A DNA stretch of 64,000 nucleotides from contig CAJNDS010002263.1 in the NCBI GenBank assembly GCA_905221605.1, forward strand, positions 151,501 to 215,500. The letters run 5' to 3'. The translations under genes were made by a program, and so were the position numbers. The DNA comes from Symbiodinium natans (taxonomy: Eukaryota; Sar; Dinophyceae; Suessiales; Symbiodiniaceae). This document shows positions 31,995-43,167 of the stretch, one piece after another (position 1 is the stretch's first letter; each line of letters starts with the position of its first letter). The notes under the pieces are model-generated. The model worked only from the letters and a program-made list of their open reading frames with translations. It was not told where the DNA came from and searched no databases.

Positions 31995-34586
31995 TGCCCT
32001 GATAAACCCATTTAAGCCAAGAAAAGAAGGAGCCCTTTTTATTCCGGGCTCCAGGAATATCAAACCTCCTTGGACTGTGAAGCTCCAGAGGTTGGAAGCC
32101 CCAAGCCCACGCCCCAGGGTTCCTGCCTGACGGTTCATGTGGAGGTTCATGGGTGCTTATTGAAAGTAGGGTTGGAAGCACCCGAAACAAGCTCATACTT
32201 ATAGCTGCCATACTGATAAAATCAACCTCCAAGTTCACCTCCTTGGGACCCGTCCTGAAAGGAGCTGCGGACGAAGGCGCGCTGCTGCACCTTTCTGGAC
32301 TATGAGCTCCTTCTGCTGACGCCTCTGGCTGCTTCTGGGTTGTACCTTGGCTACCTAAGGGCCGATCGAGGTCTTAGGCTCGGGAGCCTAGTCCCCCAAA
32401 GCCGCGGCATCTCTGATGTCGGATATGAGTTGAGCAGTTAGACTCCAACGACAGGATCTCCACGTTCAGGGTTCGCAGCTCAAGGGGGTTTGTGCTCTTG
32501 TACGAAAGGGATCCTGGTTCAAAAGGTTGGTGCTTTGAGGGGCCTCCAGCCTTTTGGGTGACCTTAAACAACCTGCAAAGAAAGCCCAAAGGGCCGCCAG
32601 AAATCAGCTCCAGCCCCCCTTCAATGCAGGACGAGTGTCTGCGGGGCTTATGTGGCTGGAGCGCCTCCCCAGGTCCTCGCTTCGCAGGTGCTGCTTGCAC
32701 AGCATCAAGACACGACTCGCTTAGGGCTTCGACTTCATTCTTTCTACTATAGTTTGGGATGGTCTTTAAAAGGGATTATAGTACCCCCCTATTATAATTC
32801 TTATTCAAGGACTGTTAGTATAAGGGGGCACATCCCAAACAATGCTGTTAGCTTAGGGCTGCAGGTCGGGATGATGGTTTGTGCCGCATCTCTCGATTGA
32901 GCTACGCAACGCTGCCCTCAATACATTCAGAAGCGCCGATGCGACCTTCTCTCAGTGTATGGTACCAAAGGAAGGACAGCAAGGGGCCCCAGAATGGTAA
33001 GCGAGAGGTCCTTTTCCGTGGTGACCCACCCCCCCTGCGCCCCATCGCTTGAGGAAGAGCCTTTTTGTGCAGTTTGAGTTGGAGAATGGGGCTTTTTATG
33101 GACCAGAGCCTTTCTGACGCTGTGGAAGCTGTAGAAGCCACAACAAGGGGGCTCTACTTCAGCCTGTGGGAAGCAGACTTTGTGGGTTGTCATCGTGTCA
33201 CGTAGCTGCAGTTTGAGGGGGGCATGGGCCCATGGTGACTCTACGGCGACCTCCAGGTCCCCACGCTACCCAAGACCTTAGCCTGCAGACCCTAAACCCT
33301 AAGCACTAAACCCTAAACCCTTAACCCTAAACCCTAAACCCTAAACACTAAACCCTAAACCCTTAATCCTGATCCCCGAAGTGGAGCAAAGGATCAGCTG
33401 CCTGCTGGGCCTTGCCCTCGTTTGGGCGCGGTTGTGCATGAAATTGCGACTCGGCCCGGATCGAGATTTTGGGTCCGAGGGTTGAGGGACTGTTGGCGGT
33501 TTCCAAGGGGGAAAAAGTGCAGAGAAGCTCTCAAGAACTCCCAACCAAGTGTTTAAGGGTCCCCCCGCCTCAACCCTAAGCCCTAAACTCTAGACAGAAA
33601 ACCCATCACGAACTACAGGGGGAGAGGGAAAACCCTGGCGGAATTGCCAAAAAGCTTACAGCCTGACCCTAAACCCTCAACCCGCCATGAACTACGGGGA
33701 TGTATGTATGTAAATAAACAAATAAACAAATAAATAAATAAATAAGTATATGTATACATATATACATATACATATACATATATATATATATATAGAGTGT
33801 ATATATACATGTAGATTATGCCCTGTAAGCCCCAATGGCCCCATTGGCCCAACACCCCCAAAGGTGCCTTTACCTCTGCGACCGCTTCGCAAAGCGCCGG
33901 TGGCATGACATCCGAGACTACGGGCAGACGCCGCCCGTCGATTTTGGGCCTGTGGGGGTTTTGTGGTTTATAGATTATAGAGTTTGGGGTTAGGGTTTAG
34001 GGAGCAAGCCAGATGCAAACGGGGTTTAGGGCGTTTGTTTTGGTGGCTGAAAGGGTAAAGTCAATTGGAGTGGAGCATGTTCAGGGTGATTCGGGTTTAG
34101 GCTTTTCCCGCCTTCTTGGAAAAAACGCGCATGTACACACACACACACACACACACACGCTCACACACTCACGCTCACACACTCACTCACACACCCACTC
34201 ACCCATTCACTCACACGCACCCACTCACTCACTCTCTCTTTCTCTCTCACTCTCTCTCTCTGTTTGCTTTCATTCGCTCTCGCTCACGACAAGTGAGTGA
34301 GAAAACCGAAGGCGCCTAAGCCTAAACCACCATGAAGATTGCCCCAACACCCCAAACCATCGAAAACCTGAACCCTCCAAATACCGAAAAATGACCCCGC
34401 TGACCCCGCCTGTGTAGGTTCCTGCTCTTTGTGGTGTTCGCGGCCGTTGTCTTCTTGGGGGTGGCCCTTTCTGCCACTGCGCACTCGCCCCTCTGCTCAG
34501 AACAGAGACGAAGGGCGAGTCATGGGCTTCAGCCTGAGTTAAGCCCAACATTCAACCCTGCCAGTGAGGGCACTTCGGCTTTTTGA
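30259..34586 (+). CDS. Multipass membrane protein with TIR-like domain, paralogue 1
   Basis: The start is chosen by alignment with paralogue 2 and gives MGQGGS, a fit to the N-myristoylation pattern MGxxxS. Exon 30259-30973 carries FDLFLSHTWMTPGKWKLLSL, two predicted membrane helices (near KTLFFWLVGVSLAAA and PWILLASFVATTLGLFASPY) and CFLDLASIHQADAQLMERG. Exon 31073-31347 begins RLWCVFELAA, with further hydrophobic segments (ELIVCLILLMQYVYCGVWW). Exon 31502-31654 (ESFDISKAKCSSDF to PLREAPAHSLPQ) is bounded by AG and GT. Less certain exons are about 32262-32360 (DYELLLLTPLAASGLYLGYL), 33363-33455 (VEQRISCLLGLALVWARL), 33864-33957 (YLCDRFAKRRWHD) and 34418-34586 (FLLFVVFAAVVFLG). SHTW, SIHQ and WCxxE resemble TIR-fold boxes; in NAD-cleaving TIR domains the WCxxE-type Glu is catalytic. 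Enzyme activity here is inference. The first intron seems to start with GA. Confidence 0.72.
31961..31991 (+). repeat. GA microsatellite
   Basis: Fifteen GA units inside an intron of the first TIR-like gene. Confidence 0.9.
32138..32236. mobile_element. Miniature inverted-repeat element, family D
   Basis: TGTGGAGGTTCATGGGTGC at the left mirrors TCAACCTCCAAGTTCA at the right. It is intronic in the first TIR-like gene, ending about 25 bases before the exon at 32262. Confidence 0.65.
32752..32840. mobile_element. Miniature inverted-repeat element, family A
   Basis: GTTTGGGATG at the left and CATCCCAAAC at the right are exact reverse complements. The interior AGGGATTATAGTACCCCCC and GGACTGTTAGTATAAGGGGG match the copy at 60372. 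It is intronic in the first TIR-like gene. From 32841 to 33286 nothing further is seen. Confidence 0.8.
33287..33366 (+). repeat. CCCTAAA array at a conserved exon border
   Basis: About 11 units running into the exon VEQRISCLLG. The homologous exon of paralogue 2 is likewise preceded by an array (41422-41508). Confidence 0.93.
33700..33812. repeat. TAAA and TATA microsatellites
   Basis: ATGTATGT, AAATAAAC and TATATA blocks 50 bases upstream of the LCDRF exon of paralogue 1. Confidence 0.9.
34136..34262 (+). repeat. CA / CACT / CTCT microsatellite
   Basis: Eleven CA units grade into CACT and TCTC units. Thr/His/Ser frames across it come from the repeat. Confidence 0.93.
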
Positions 34587-35104
34587 TTTCCCATCCCGAG
34601 GCCCAAGTACATGTTTTCATGATGTCGCGTCGCATCCACTACACATGCCTTCATGGTGGCACAGGACATCCTCCGTTGGTTCCCAGCGGTCAAAAGTACA
34701 ACCGGACTATGCTAGACACCTTTGTCCCATGTGCATAGAATTGGCAGGGCTCCACAGCAAATGCTTGACTGGTGGGTGTTTCCCGAAGCAGGCAGGGGCC
34801 CTGCATATGAGTCTATGCCATAGAACCCAAAGCACCGTCAAGATCCTTCGTCATGTCAGAATGCAGGAGGCCCATCTGGGATATGCTAATACAGTAGCCT
34901 ACTGATGCTAACATCCGAAGTGATTCAAAAACCCCGGTTCTCGCCTTCTGTCTGCAAGCGCTCGAAACCCTAGAGCCCTAAACACTGTTTCTGTTTTTGG
35001 CTTTGGCTTGTGACAACGTTTGGCCCGTTTTGCGTGCCTAGTCCACCTGTCACTTCGGCATCAGGCTGGCCCAGCGTTTACCTATCTTTCGCCAATAAAA
35101 CAGT

Positions 35105-35126
35105 GGCTAGGCGGGTGGCAAAGAAA
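35105..35126 (+). other. Recurrent GGGTGGCAAA motif, type copy
   Basis: Best copy of a motif with consensus GCTAGGCGGGTGGCAAAGAA. Eight more copies occur in the same orientation near 1000, 24333, 26600, 28865, 35465, 40204, 47037 and 58028. Most are followed within a few bases by a CCCTAAA unit. Function unknown. Confidence 0.75.
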
Positions 35127-35487
35127 GCCCTAAACTTTGAGACAGAAGCTCTAAACTTTCTAAGGCACAGCCTCATTTTGAGAGCCCCCCTTCCTTTCTT
35201 CCCCCTCTGAACCCGAAACCCCACTTGGACACGAGTTCAGCTACGCGGGGCGGGAAAGAGCACGTGGTGGTTCATGGGAAACCTGAAGAAGGCCGAAACT
35301 ACAGTTACCATACCTGATCCCTATGTTTCGCTACCCCCCACGAACCCCCCAAAACCAAAAACCAAAAACCAAAAACCCTAAACCCGAAACCCCTGTAGCC
35401 GCCACGCTGCTCGGGGCTGACAGTTCTTCCTTTTTAGTTCCGACCTTGTACCCCGCATTGCCGTGGCTAGTCGGGTGGCAAAGAAAA

Positions 35488-35557
35488 ACCCTAAACCCTA
35501 AACCCTAAACCCTAAACCCTAAACCCTAAACCCTAAACCCTAAACCCTAAACCCTGT
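35488..35557 (+). repeat. CCCTAAA array before exon
   Basis: Ten perfect units, then CCCTGTCAG, whose AG is the acceptor of the next exon. A GGGTGGCAAA motif copy (35465-35486) joins it on the left. Confidence 0.97.
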
Positions 35558-35560
35558 CAG

Positions 35561-35678
35561 AAGCAAGGACGAGCCTCGGATCCTCGGTCGCCTTCCTGGG
35601 CTTCGGCCTTCTCTGCAACTGCGGCTCCTCGATGTTGACGAGGATGAGCTGGCGCCTGTGAGAGGGGAGGGCCTGTGG
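35561..35678 (+). CDS. Candidate exon between inverted arrays, unknown protein
   Basis: The frame is open across the whole 118 bases, SKDEPRILGRLPGLRPSLQL then RLLDVDEDELAPVRGEGLW, and ends in phase 0 at a GTTTAGGG donor. CCCTAAA lies on the left and TTTAGGG on the right. It could be a late exon of the first TIR-like gene or belong to another gene. Confidence 0.55.
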
Positions 35679-35748
35679 GTTTAGGGTTTAGGGTTTAGGG
35701 TTTAGGGTATAGGGTATAGGGTTTAGGGTTTAGGGTTTAGGGTTTAGG
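35679..35748 (+). repeat. TTTAGGG array that begins with the donor
   Basis: The first GTTTAGGG doubles as the 5' splice site of the preceding exon. About ten units follow, with two TATAGGG variants. From 35749 to 36567 no exon is supported. Confidence 0.95.
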
Positions 35749-36567
35749 CCTACACCCGAAACCCCAAAGAAGCAACAGAGGGGATCTTTGGGGAGCATCC
35801 CAGGATCCCAGGGTTCGGCGTCTTAGGTTTTTTTTTTTGTTTTGTCCTTTTCGTCCTAGGGTGGAAGGGTTTGGAGGGTTGGATTTTGGGGGGGGCCTTA
35901 GAGGGTTTTCAGGCTTAGCATGGGGAGGATTCGGAGAAAGTTTTCTGGCTCAGGATTTCAGAGCTTCAGGGTGGACAGTCTGGTATAGGAGGTGCTGCAA
36001 AGCGTCCAGCTGACATCTGTGCCATGTATAGACTGGGCAAGACAGCTGCTTGCGTGCGGCATGTTTCAACAGCTCTGTACAGAGCGTAGCCGCTTTGACT
36101 CCTGCTACAGCTGAAGCGACAATGCATGACATGAAGACCTCTGGGCCTAGGTCCCCCAGAAGTCTGCTGCTTCGGTTTGGTTAGAAGGACTGTTCAGGGG
36201 CTTCGTAGGTCTCCCGTGAACCTTGAGCTGGAATTGAGGGACCCTGGCAAGAACTGGTGCAGGTGAAGCCTGCACAAAGGCTGCCAAATGCGCAGCCATG
36301 ACAAAAAGACGACTCCGTATAGCTGGGGGCTTGACGGGTGGGCTAAGATCCTGCCATGGCACTCCACATGTAGGGCTACGGGCTATGGCCGACCCTGTAA
36401 TTATAGAGTCCAGCGACTTCTTGCAAGTCAACCGTGCAGAAAGAAGCGCTGCAGCCGGTGTAGGTCTCTTCGACTCTTGTTCCGTGATTCCTCGCAAGTT
36501 GATGCGCTCTTCCACTATCACTTGGCACGTGCTGGCACATGCCTGAGCCCCGAAGTAGCCATGCGCC

Positions 36568-39500
36568 ATGGGACACAGCCAGAGCAGCAAAGCATGCCGC
36601 GCTGCTCAGAAAGCGGTGCCCGACAAGCCCAGCACGGCCTCTGAGCCCTCGTTTGCGGAGGGCTGTGCTGCCATTGAATCTGGGTGCGGGCCTTTGAGCC
36701 GGGTGGTTCCAGACAAGTTCCAGCGACTGGCGATGGCCGGACATCTCGAGGTGGATATGGAAATTGCACGCGGCCTGTCTTTGCGAGAGTCCTTGTTGCA
36801 GGGTGGCCGCCTGTGGCTGACTTGCCCGGTCAATTTGGACAAGAAATCTCGTGCGGAGCTTTGGAATAGGTCGCGTCCTGTACAGCAATTCGACTTGTTC
36901 CTTTCCCACACTTGGATGACGCCAGGAAAGTGGAAGCTACTGTCACTGCTGTTGCACTCTGGCTCGCACAAAGTCCTTCTCATCTGGTCCACCGCAGTGA
37001 TTGCAGCCACTTCGCTGACAATTCTTGGCCGTCTTCCTTCTCCTTGGCTGGTTGAGGTTCATGCAATGGAATTCAAAGCCATATGTCCCGTCGGTCCATG
37101 GATCGACCTGGCCAGTTTTGTAGCAACCGTATTTGGGCTGCTGGTCTCACCCTACGTCCCGAATGCACGTCGCCAACATGACATCTGCTTTCTCGATGTG
37201 GCCAGCATTCATCAGACGGATGCCCGGCCAGCTTTTGGGCAAGACTTCTGCAGTCTAAACCCTAAACCCTAAACCCTAAACCCTAGACCGTAAACCCTAA
37301 ACCCGTCCCCAGCTGCGTCGTCGTCAGATCCCGCACCAAATCTGAACCCCAGAAACCAAGGCCCAAACGCCTCTCGAGTCGCTAGTTCCCTTTACCTAAT
37401 TTACACCGACCACGCGACTCATGAGCTTTTCGTGAATCCTTATAAGGCTCTCGGGCTATAAGAGTTTAGCGCAACAAGGGGCGTGGTTCGATTTTTTTGG
37501 TTTCAAGCCATGACTCCGCAAGGATCAGCAGATGATGGAAAGAGGCATATACGGCATTGGCGGCTTTCTTCGCATCTCTCGCGAGCTGCGTGTGTTATGG
37601 TCGATGCCCTACTTCTCGAGCCCTGGCCGGGGGTCGAGTGTTATTTCGGGTTGCGCTTGAGACTTTAAAACTGCATCGGGTTCAGGCTTCCCTGAGCCTG
37701 GCAGCAGTGAGTCCAGAGGGTTGGGTTGAAGTAGGAGCCGGTCTTTGCCAGAAGCTGTCGGTTGGCCAGCAGAATCCTGCAGAGCAAGCTTAGGGAGGCT
37801 ATGCCGCAACACAGCGCACCATCCCAGTGGATTTTTCGGAAGTGCCTGATAAAAGTTCGCGGAGGATTTCTCAAACGCATAGTGCCTTGAGGCGTAAGAC
37901 TCAGAGTGCAAGCGCAGGTCCAGTCAGGTCCTTGTCGGTTCAGGCCGCTTCAGGCCAGCTTAGACAAGGTCCGCATGTTCAAAACACAGGATGCACCATG
38001 CAGAGCCTGCTGTATCTAGAACACCCTGTCTTCTTCTTGGCTGGAGAAAAACAAACAAAGATTGAGCTTCCGTTGTTTCTGTAGACGTTTGGCCTTCGAT
38101 TTAGTCGCAGTTTGGTGTTACCCGCGATGAGTGGCAGGGCGCAGGCGCGCCAGACACACAAACTTCGATCCCCAGGCCCGGAATCTTGAAACTTGGATCC
38201 CGGGCCTGGGATTGAAGCTCAATCCTCAGGAATGAACTTCAATCCCGGATGTTGGGTGATTTTGGTTCCTGCGAGCGCACCTCCTCCCCCTCCCGCCCCC
38301 CCCCCAAAACATAAAGGTAGGTAGACAACTGGAGGAGGCGCCCTACAGCCACACCCTAAACCCGAAACCCTAAACCCTAAATCCTAAAGCCTAAACCCTA
38401 AACCCTAAACCCTAAACCCTAAACCCTAAACCCTAAACCCTAAACCCTAAACCCTAAACCCTAAACCCTAAACCCTAAACCCTAAACCCTAAACCCTAAA
38501 CACACACACACACAGACACACACATATTTACTTCTTCGTCAAGCTCTCCGCCGAGGAGACTCTGGTGCGTCTTCGAGCTCGCGGCCTTCCGCATCGCCAA
38601 CCCCGGCGGCAAGATCACCCTGGCTCCGCTGTTTGTGGAGACCGTCGTCTGTGTCTTAGCTGGGTGGGTAGCCGGGTAACCTTTCACCCTTTTGAGTGAT
38701 TGCTATGCATCCCCTTCTGAAACCGAAAGGGAGTTTTTTTCCCCCTAGGGAACTCAGCACCTAAGGTGTGATGATCTTGTGGGAATACTTCTTCGCTGTG
38801 ATCTACTGGAGCACTCGGGTGTCGCAGGTCGACGAGGTCTACAACTATGTGGCGTACCTGGTTGCCATGCTTCCATGCTGCTTTGCAATGCACATGGTTC
38901 GGAGGAGCCACATGGCCAAGCACAAACTTTTTGCGGACCTTGACCCTTGGACCTTCGAACTGGAGGGTTCCAGCCCCGCCTGTTCGTGATTGGGGATTGT
39001 TAGTCATAGGCATGTGTGGCATGCGGTGCCTGATCTTTTTGGTTCAGGGTTGGATGACGGATGCGTGGCTTCTGAGAGTTCAGCGTTGTTGGTTTGTGAA
39101 TCGATGTAGGTACTTGAAGGCATCCAGCCCCCCAGGAACATTTTGACCTCGCGCAAGTACAGTGCAGCAGCGAGTTCGACAAGGACTTCATCCACACTGC
39201 CATTGCAACCTGCACTGAACCCTAGACCCGGAATTCCAATCCGCAAGATGGGTCTTTCCCCAGAGAGTTTCTTTGGATCACTTCTGTGGACCTTTGCTGT
39301 TTATTCGGGTGGCTTTCTGCAGGGCAGGGGGGGGGAGTTGTCTTCAAGAGCGTTAAAAAAGGTGTTACATAGCTTGGAGGGCTGTCAGTTTGAGAGAGAG
39401 AGAGAGAGAGACAGAGACAGAGAGAGACAGAGAGAGAGGGAGAGAGAGGGAGAGAGAAGGAGAGAGAGGGAGAGAGAGGGAGAGAGAGGGAGAGAGAGGG

Positions 39501-42500
39501 AGAGAGGGGCCTGAGCAGCGGGCCGTCGGGGCCGTAGTCCCTTAGGGGGCCTCTGCGCTGGGTAGAAAAAGAAGAAGAGAGAGGGAGAGGGAGGGAAGAG
39601 GGAGGGAGAGGTAGGGAGAGGGAGGGAGAGGGAGGGAGAGGGAGGGAGAGGGAGGGAGAGGGAGGGCGAGGGAGGGCGAGGGAGGGCGAGGGAGGGAGGG
39701 AAGACCCCAAGCTCCAAAGGTCAAGTGGTATGGCGGGGAAGAGGCCTTCACGGCATTCGTTCGCGGCCCGCTGCGGGAGGACGGCCTGAAACGTGAGGCA
39801 AACCTTCCCAGCGTATGTGGAAGAGCTCCAGAAACCCTAAGCATCACTAACGGCAGCAACGTTGGGCAACATGGTCCTGCTGCAGGGCGGAGGTCTTCTG
39901 TATGGCATTGTATGGTTTGCTGATTAAGACTTGCGGTCTTGGGGTGTAAACGGGTTCAGGGGTTCGACCAGTCGTTGGGCCTCAGGACTTGAGAGGGTGG
40001 TCGGGGGGGCGGGAGGGGGGGGCGGGTGCAGTCCCTGGCGCTGGGAAGAGAAAGTTGCACCCAGGAGCTTCTCAGTGCTTTGGCCTCCAGCCCTTTGGTC
40101 GCCTATCCACTGCACCTGGGCTTGAAGGGCCACCGGGGATTGCCGGCTGCAGTTTAGGGTTCTTTGAAGCCCTTCATGAACCCCCGAAACCCTAGCTCTG
40201 TGAGCTAGGCGGGTGGCAAAAAGGCTTACCTCCCGAGGCCACCGTTCAGTTTCGAACAGCGCAAGCGGGCCCGACTTAGGGCTTAGGATGTTCGTCCGCT
40301 TGTAGCTGCTGTAGCCGGCCTGCAGCTCTCAACAGCGTCAATGCCACTTACTAAACCCTAAACCGGGATGCGCCGCTAGGCACAGATTCCTATGACTATT
40401 CCTGCAGCTTATGGTGCATGCTCTAGAGTAGGCATGGGTGACTCAAAGATGCCCTTAAGCCGCGGGACCTAAACTTCAAATCCCCAGCGCGCTAGGCTCC
40501 TCCTCTCGCCAGCTGTGGCCAACAGTTTGCTACCCTGCTGCAGTGCAGATTTGGGGGCTTCCGAAATTAGGGGTACCGTATTGGGGTCCTTATAATGGGT
40601 CTATATCAGGGGTCCCTTAGTTTCGTAAACCCCCCCGAGGTCCTGCTGCGATTAGGGGGGGGAGGGGGGCGTGCTGACGCCCACAACTGCATGCTAAAGC
40701 CTAAACCGCAATCGGCAAGGACCCCAAATAAGCCCATTGTTTCTCCCAATTCGGCTTTAAGGTCCGTCAAGCGGTTTTCTCTTGGATGGAGGTCCTAGAG
40801 GAGCAGAGGTCGGGCTGCCAGCTTATCCCAAACCCCTATACCACAGTGTTCAACAAACCGCCTTTACCAGAAAGCACCTTAGACCTTGTTGCTCCCCTCA
40901 CCCTTTTCGTAGAGGGGCCTTTTATTACTTTGAATAGGTTTGTTTGGGGGTGATTGTAGTACAATTCTATAGAGTCCATAAGGGAATATGCTTAGTGCTT
41001 TTGCTGACCCCACCCTATAGTACATGCTTTTTGCATATGGCAGCTCACCAAGACCTGGCAGCTCACCGAGGACCTACTTTGCCAGCTTTTGGCAAGGCGG
41101 CGCACCTTCACATTGCCTCGTCTCCTACGTGACGCTTGCCTGTGCTCGCCAGTGTGGTCCGTATGGGTATTTACGAAATAGTAGACCATATAGACCCCAA
41201 AGAGTAGCATCCCCTTTTCAGATCTTATAAGCCCCCCATATGCGTCTCAAGGGGCGTCCTTTCAGGCCCGCCTGAGTGTAGGCAGTGCCGTGTGACTGTT
41301 GTATCTGTTGTCGAAAAAAGAGGCCTTCAAGGTCGTCGAAAGTAGCTAGTGTGCGGCTTCTTCTGGGGGGACTTGGTTCAAGGATCATGGGCTGAAGCTT
41401 GTGGAGTCATCATATCGGAAAACCCGAAACCCTAAACCCTAAACCCTAAACCCTAAACCCTAAACCCTAAACCCTAAACCCTAAACCCTAAACCCTAAAC
41501 CCTAAACCGCTTCAAGCACAGCAAAGGATGGGCTCCTCCTTGGGCTTCGACGTCTTCTGGGTCTTCAACAGCCTCTCCTTGCCTCCATGCCGCATTGGCC
41601 CTGCATGGTGCTATTTGCCTTCCCGGATCCTCCTTCCGGCTATCTTTCCTCATGTCACCAAGCAACACAGCCCCCTAAATCCTAAACCGAACCCCGCAAC
41701 CCTAAACTCTCAACACTAAACCCTAACCCGAAAATCGAATGAGCCCTAATGCCTAAAAGTCCTCAACCAAAGAAGCAGACTTTGGATACCTAAAGCAGTG
41801 CTTGGACCCTGCGGTTCAGGGCTTTGGGCTTAGCAGCTCGAAAGATCCCAGCCCGGAAGCCAACTGCAAAAAAAAGTTTTGGGGTTGAGAGAGAGAGAGA
41901 GAGTTTGGGTTTAGGGTTAAGAGCCTGCTAGTCTCAGAGTCTCTGATGACTAAGCGCGGGCCTCAGTCCTGGCATGAAGCAGCTTCCAGGTTCAGAAGGG
42001 TTAAGAGTGTCATGCAGGACAGCGATGAGTGGGAGACAGGGAGGGGAGGGGGTTGAAGAAGGAGGAGGGGTTTAATCAGGAGGGCCTCTGCAGCATCCCA
42101 GGGATGTTGTACCCCCCACAGAGCATCTCCCAGACCCAAAGGGGTGGAACATCGAAGAAGCGCCTCCTGGGGTAGCACCACCCATCTGCCTTTCGTGAGC
42201 TCGATGTGCACAAACCTCAAGCCAGGCCAGTCCGTTTGAACCGAGCCAAGTTAACATGAGCCGAGGGAATGAGTTGAGAATTCTGGGACAGCTTTCCTAA
42301 ACGCTAGGCCCTAAACCCTAAACATCCCTGAACCCTAAATCCTAAACCCTAGGCCCTAAACCCTAAACCCCGAAACAAGGTTCCTCTTCCTTTGCGACCG
42401 TTTCGCTGAGCCGATCCGGCCGGGGTTCCTTGATCACGTACAGACGCTGCTGACGCTTGGGCGCAGTTCCTTCTTGGTTCAGGTGTTAGGGTACTTAGGT

Positions 42501-43136
42501 GTGAAGCACAGAAAACGTCCAAACCCTTCCCAAATCGCACCAGGGTTGGACCGCGTGGTTTTTTTTCTCATGTTGTGCATTCATCCGGAGACGGTCCACG
42601 GGTCATGATTACTATCTCAGTAGCCCGTCTCGTCTCAAGAGTAGGCACCAGAAATGTTATGTATGTTCCCTTATTGAGCTTACTGGCAAATCTGTTTTAG
42701 GTGGAGGGTGTAGGGGGGAGGGTGTTCACCAGTTGCGAAGGGTGCAGGGAAAGCTTCCCTCATCAGAAAGTTGCAGCAAGTCTTGTCTGGCCACGAACAG
42801 GCCACAAGCAGATCAACCTGAAATGGGTTAGGGCTTGAGCGGCCACAGTCTTCTTCAGGGATGCGCGGAGGAACCAGCCGGTCAGGCACTGCTCGAAACA
42901 GAGAGCACACAAGTCAGATCAAGCTCAGAAGTTGGTCTTTTGCTGCCTTCTCTGATTCCCTTGCGAGAAGAGCGCCCACGATACAGTAATTCCGGGACGC
43001 AGAGTTGGAGACGGCTGCCTCCGAGGTTGTTTGGCATCAAAAGGTGGCACCGAGTCATATGTCACTTGCGTAGAAGTACACCAGTAACAGTTTTAGATGC
43101 AGATCTAGTTCTATAGTTATACATGTAGAGATCGAG

Positions 43137-43167
<31 letters not shown>

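Noticed and set aside
34116-34319. Thr/His-rich frame
   Set aside because: Encoded by the CA and CACT microsatellite.
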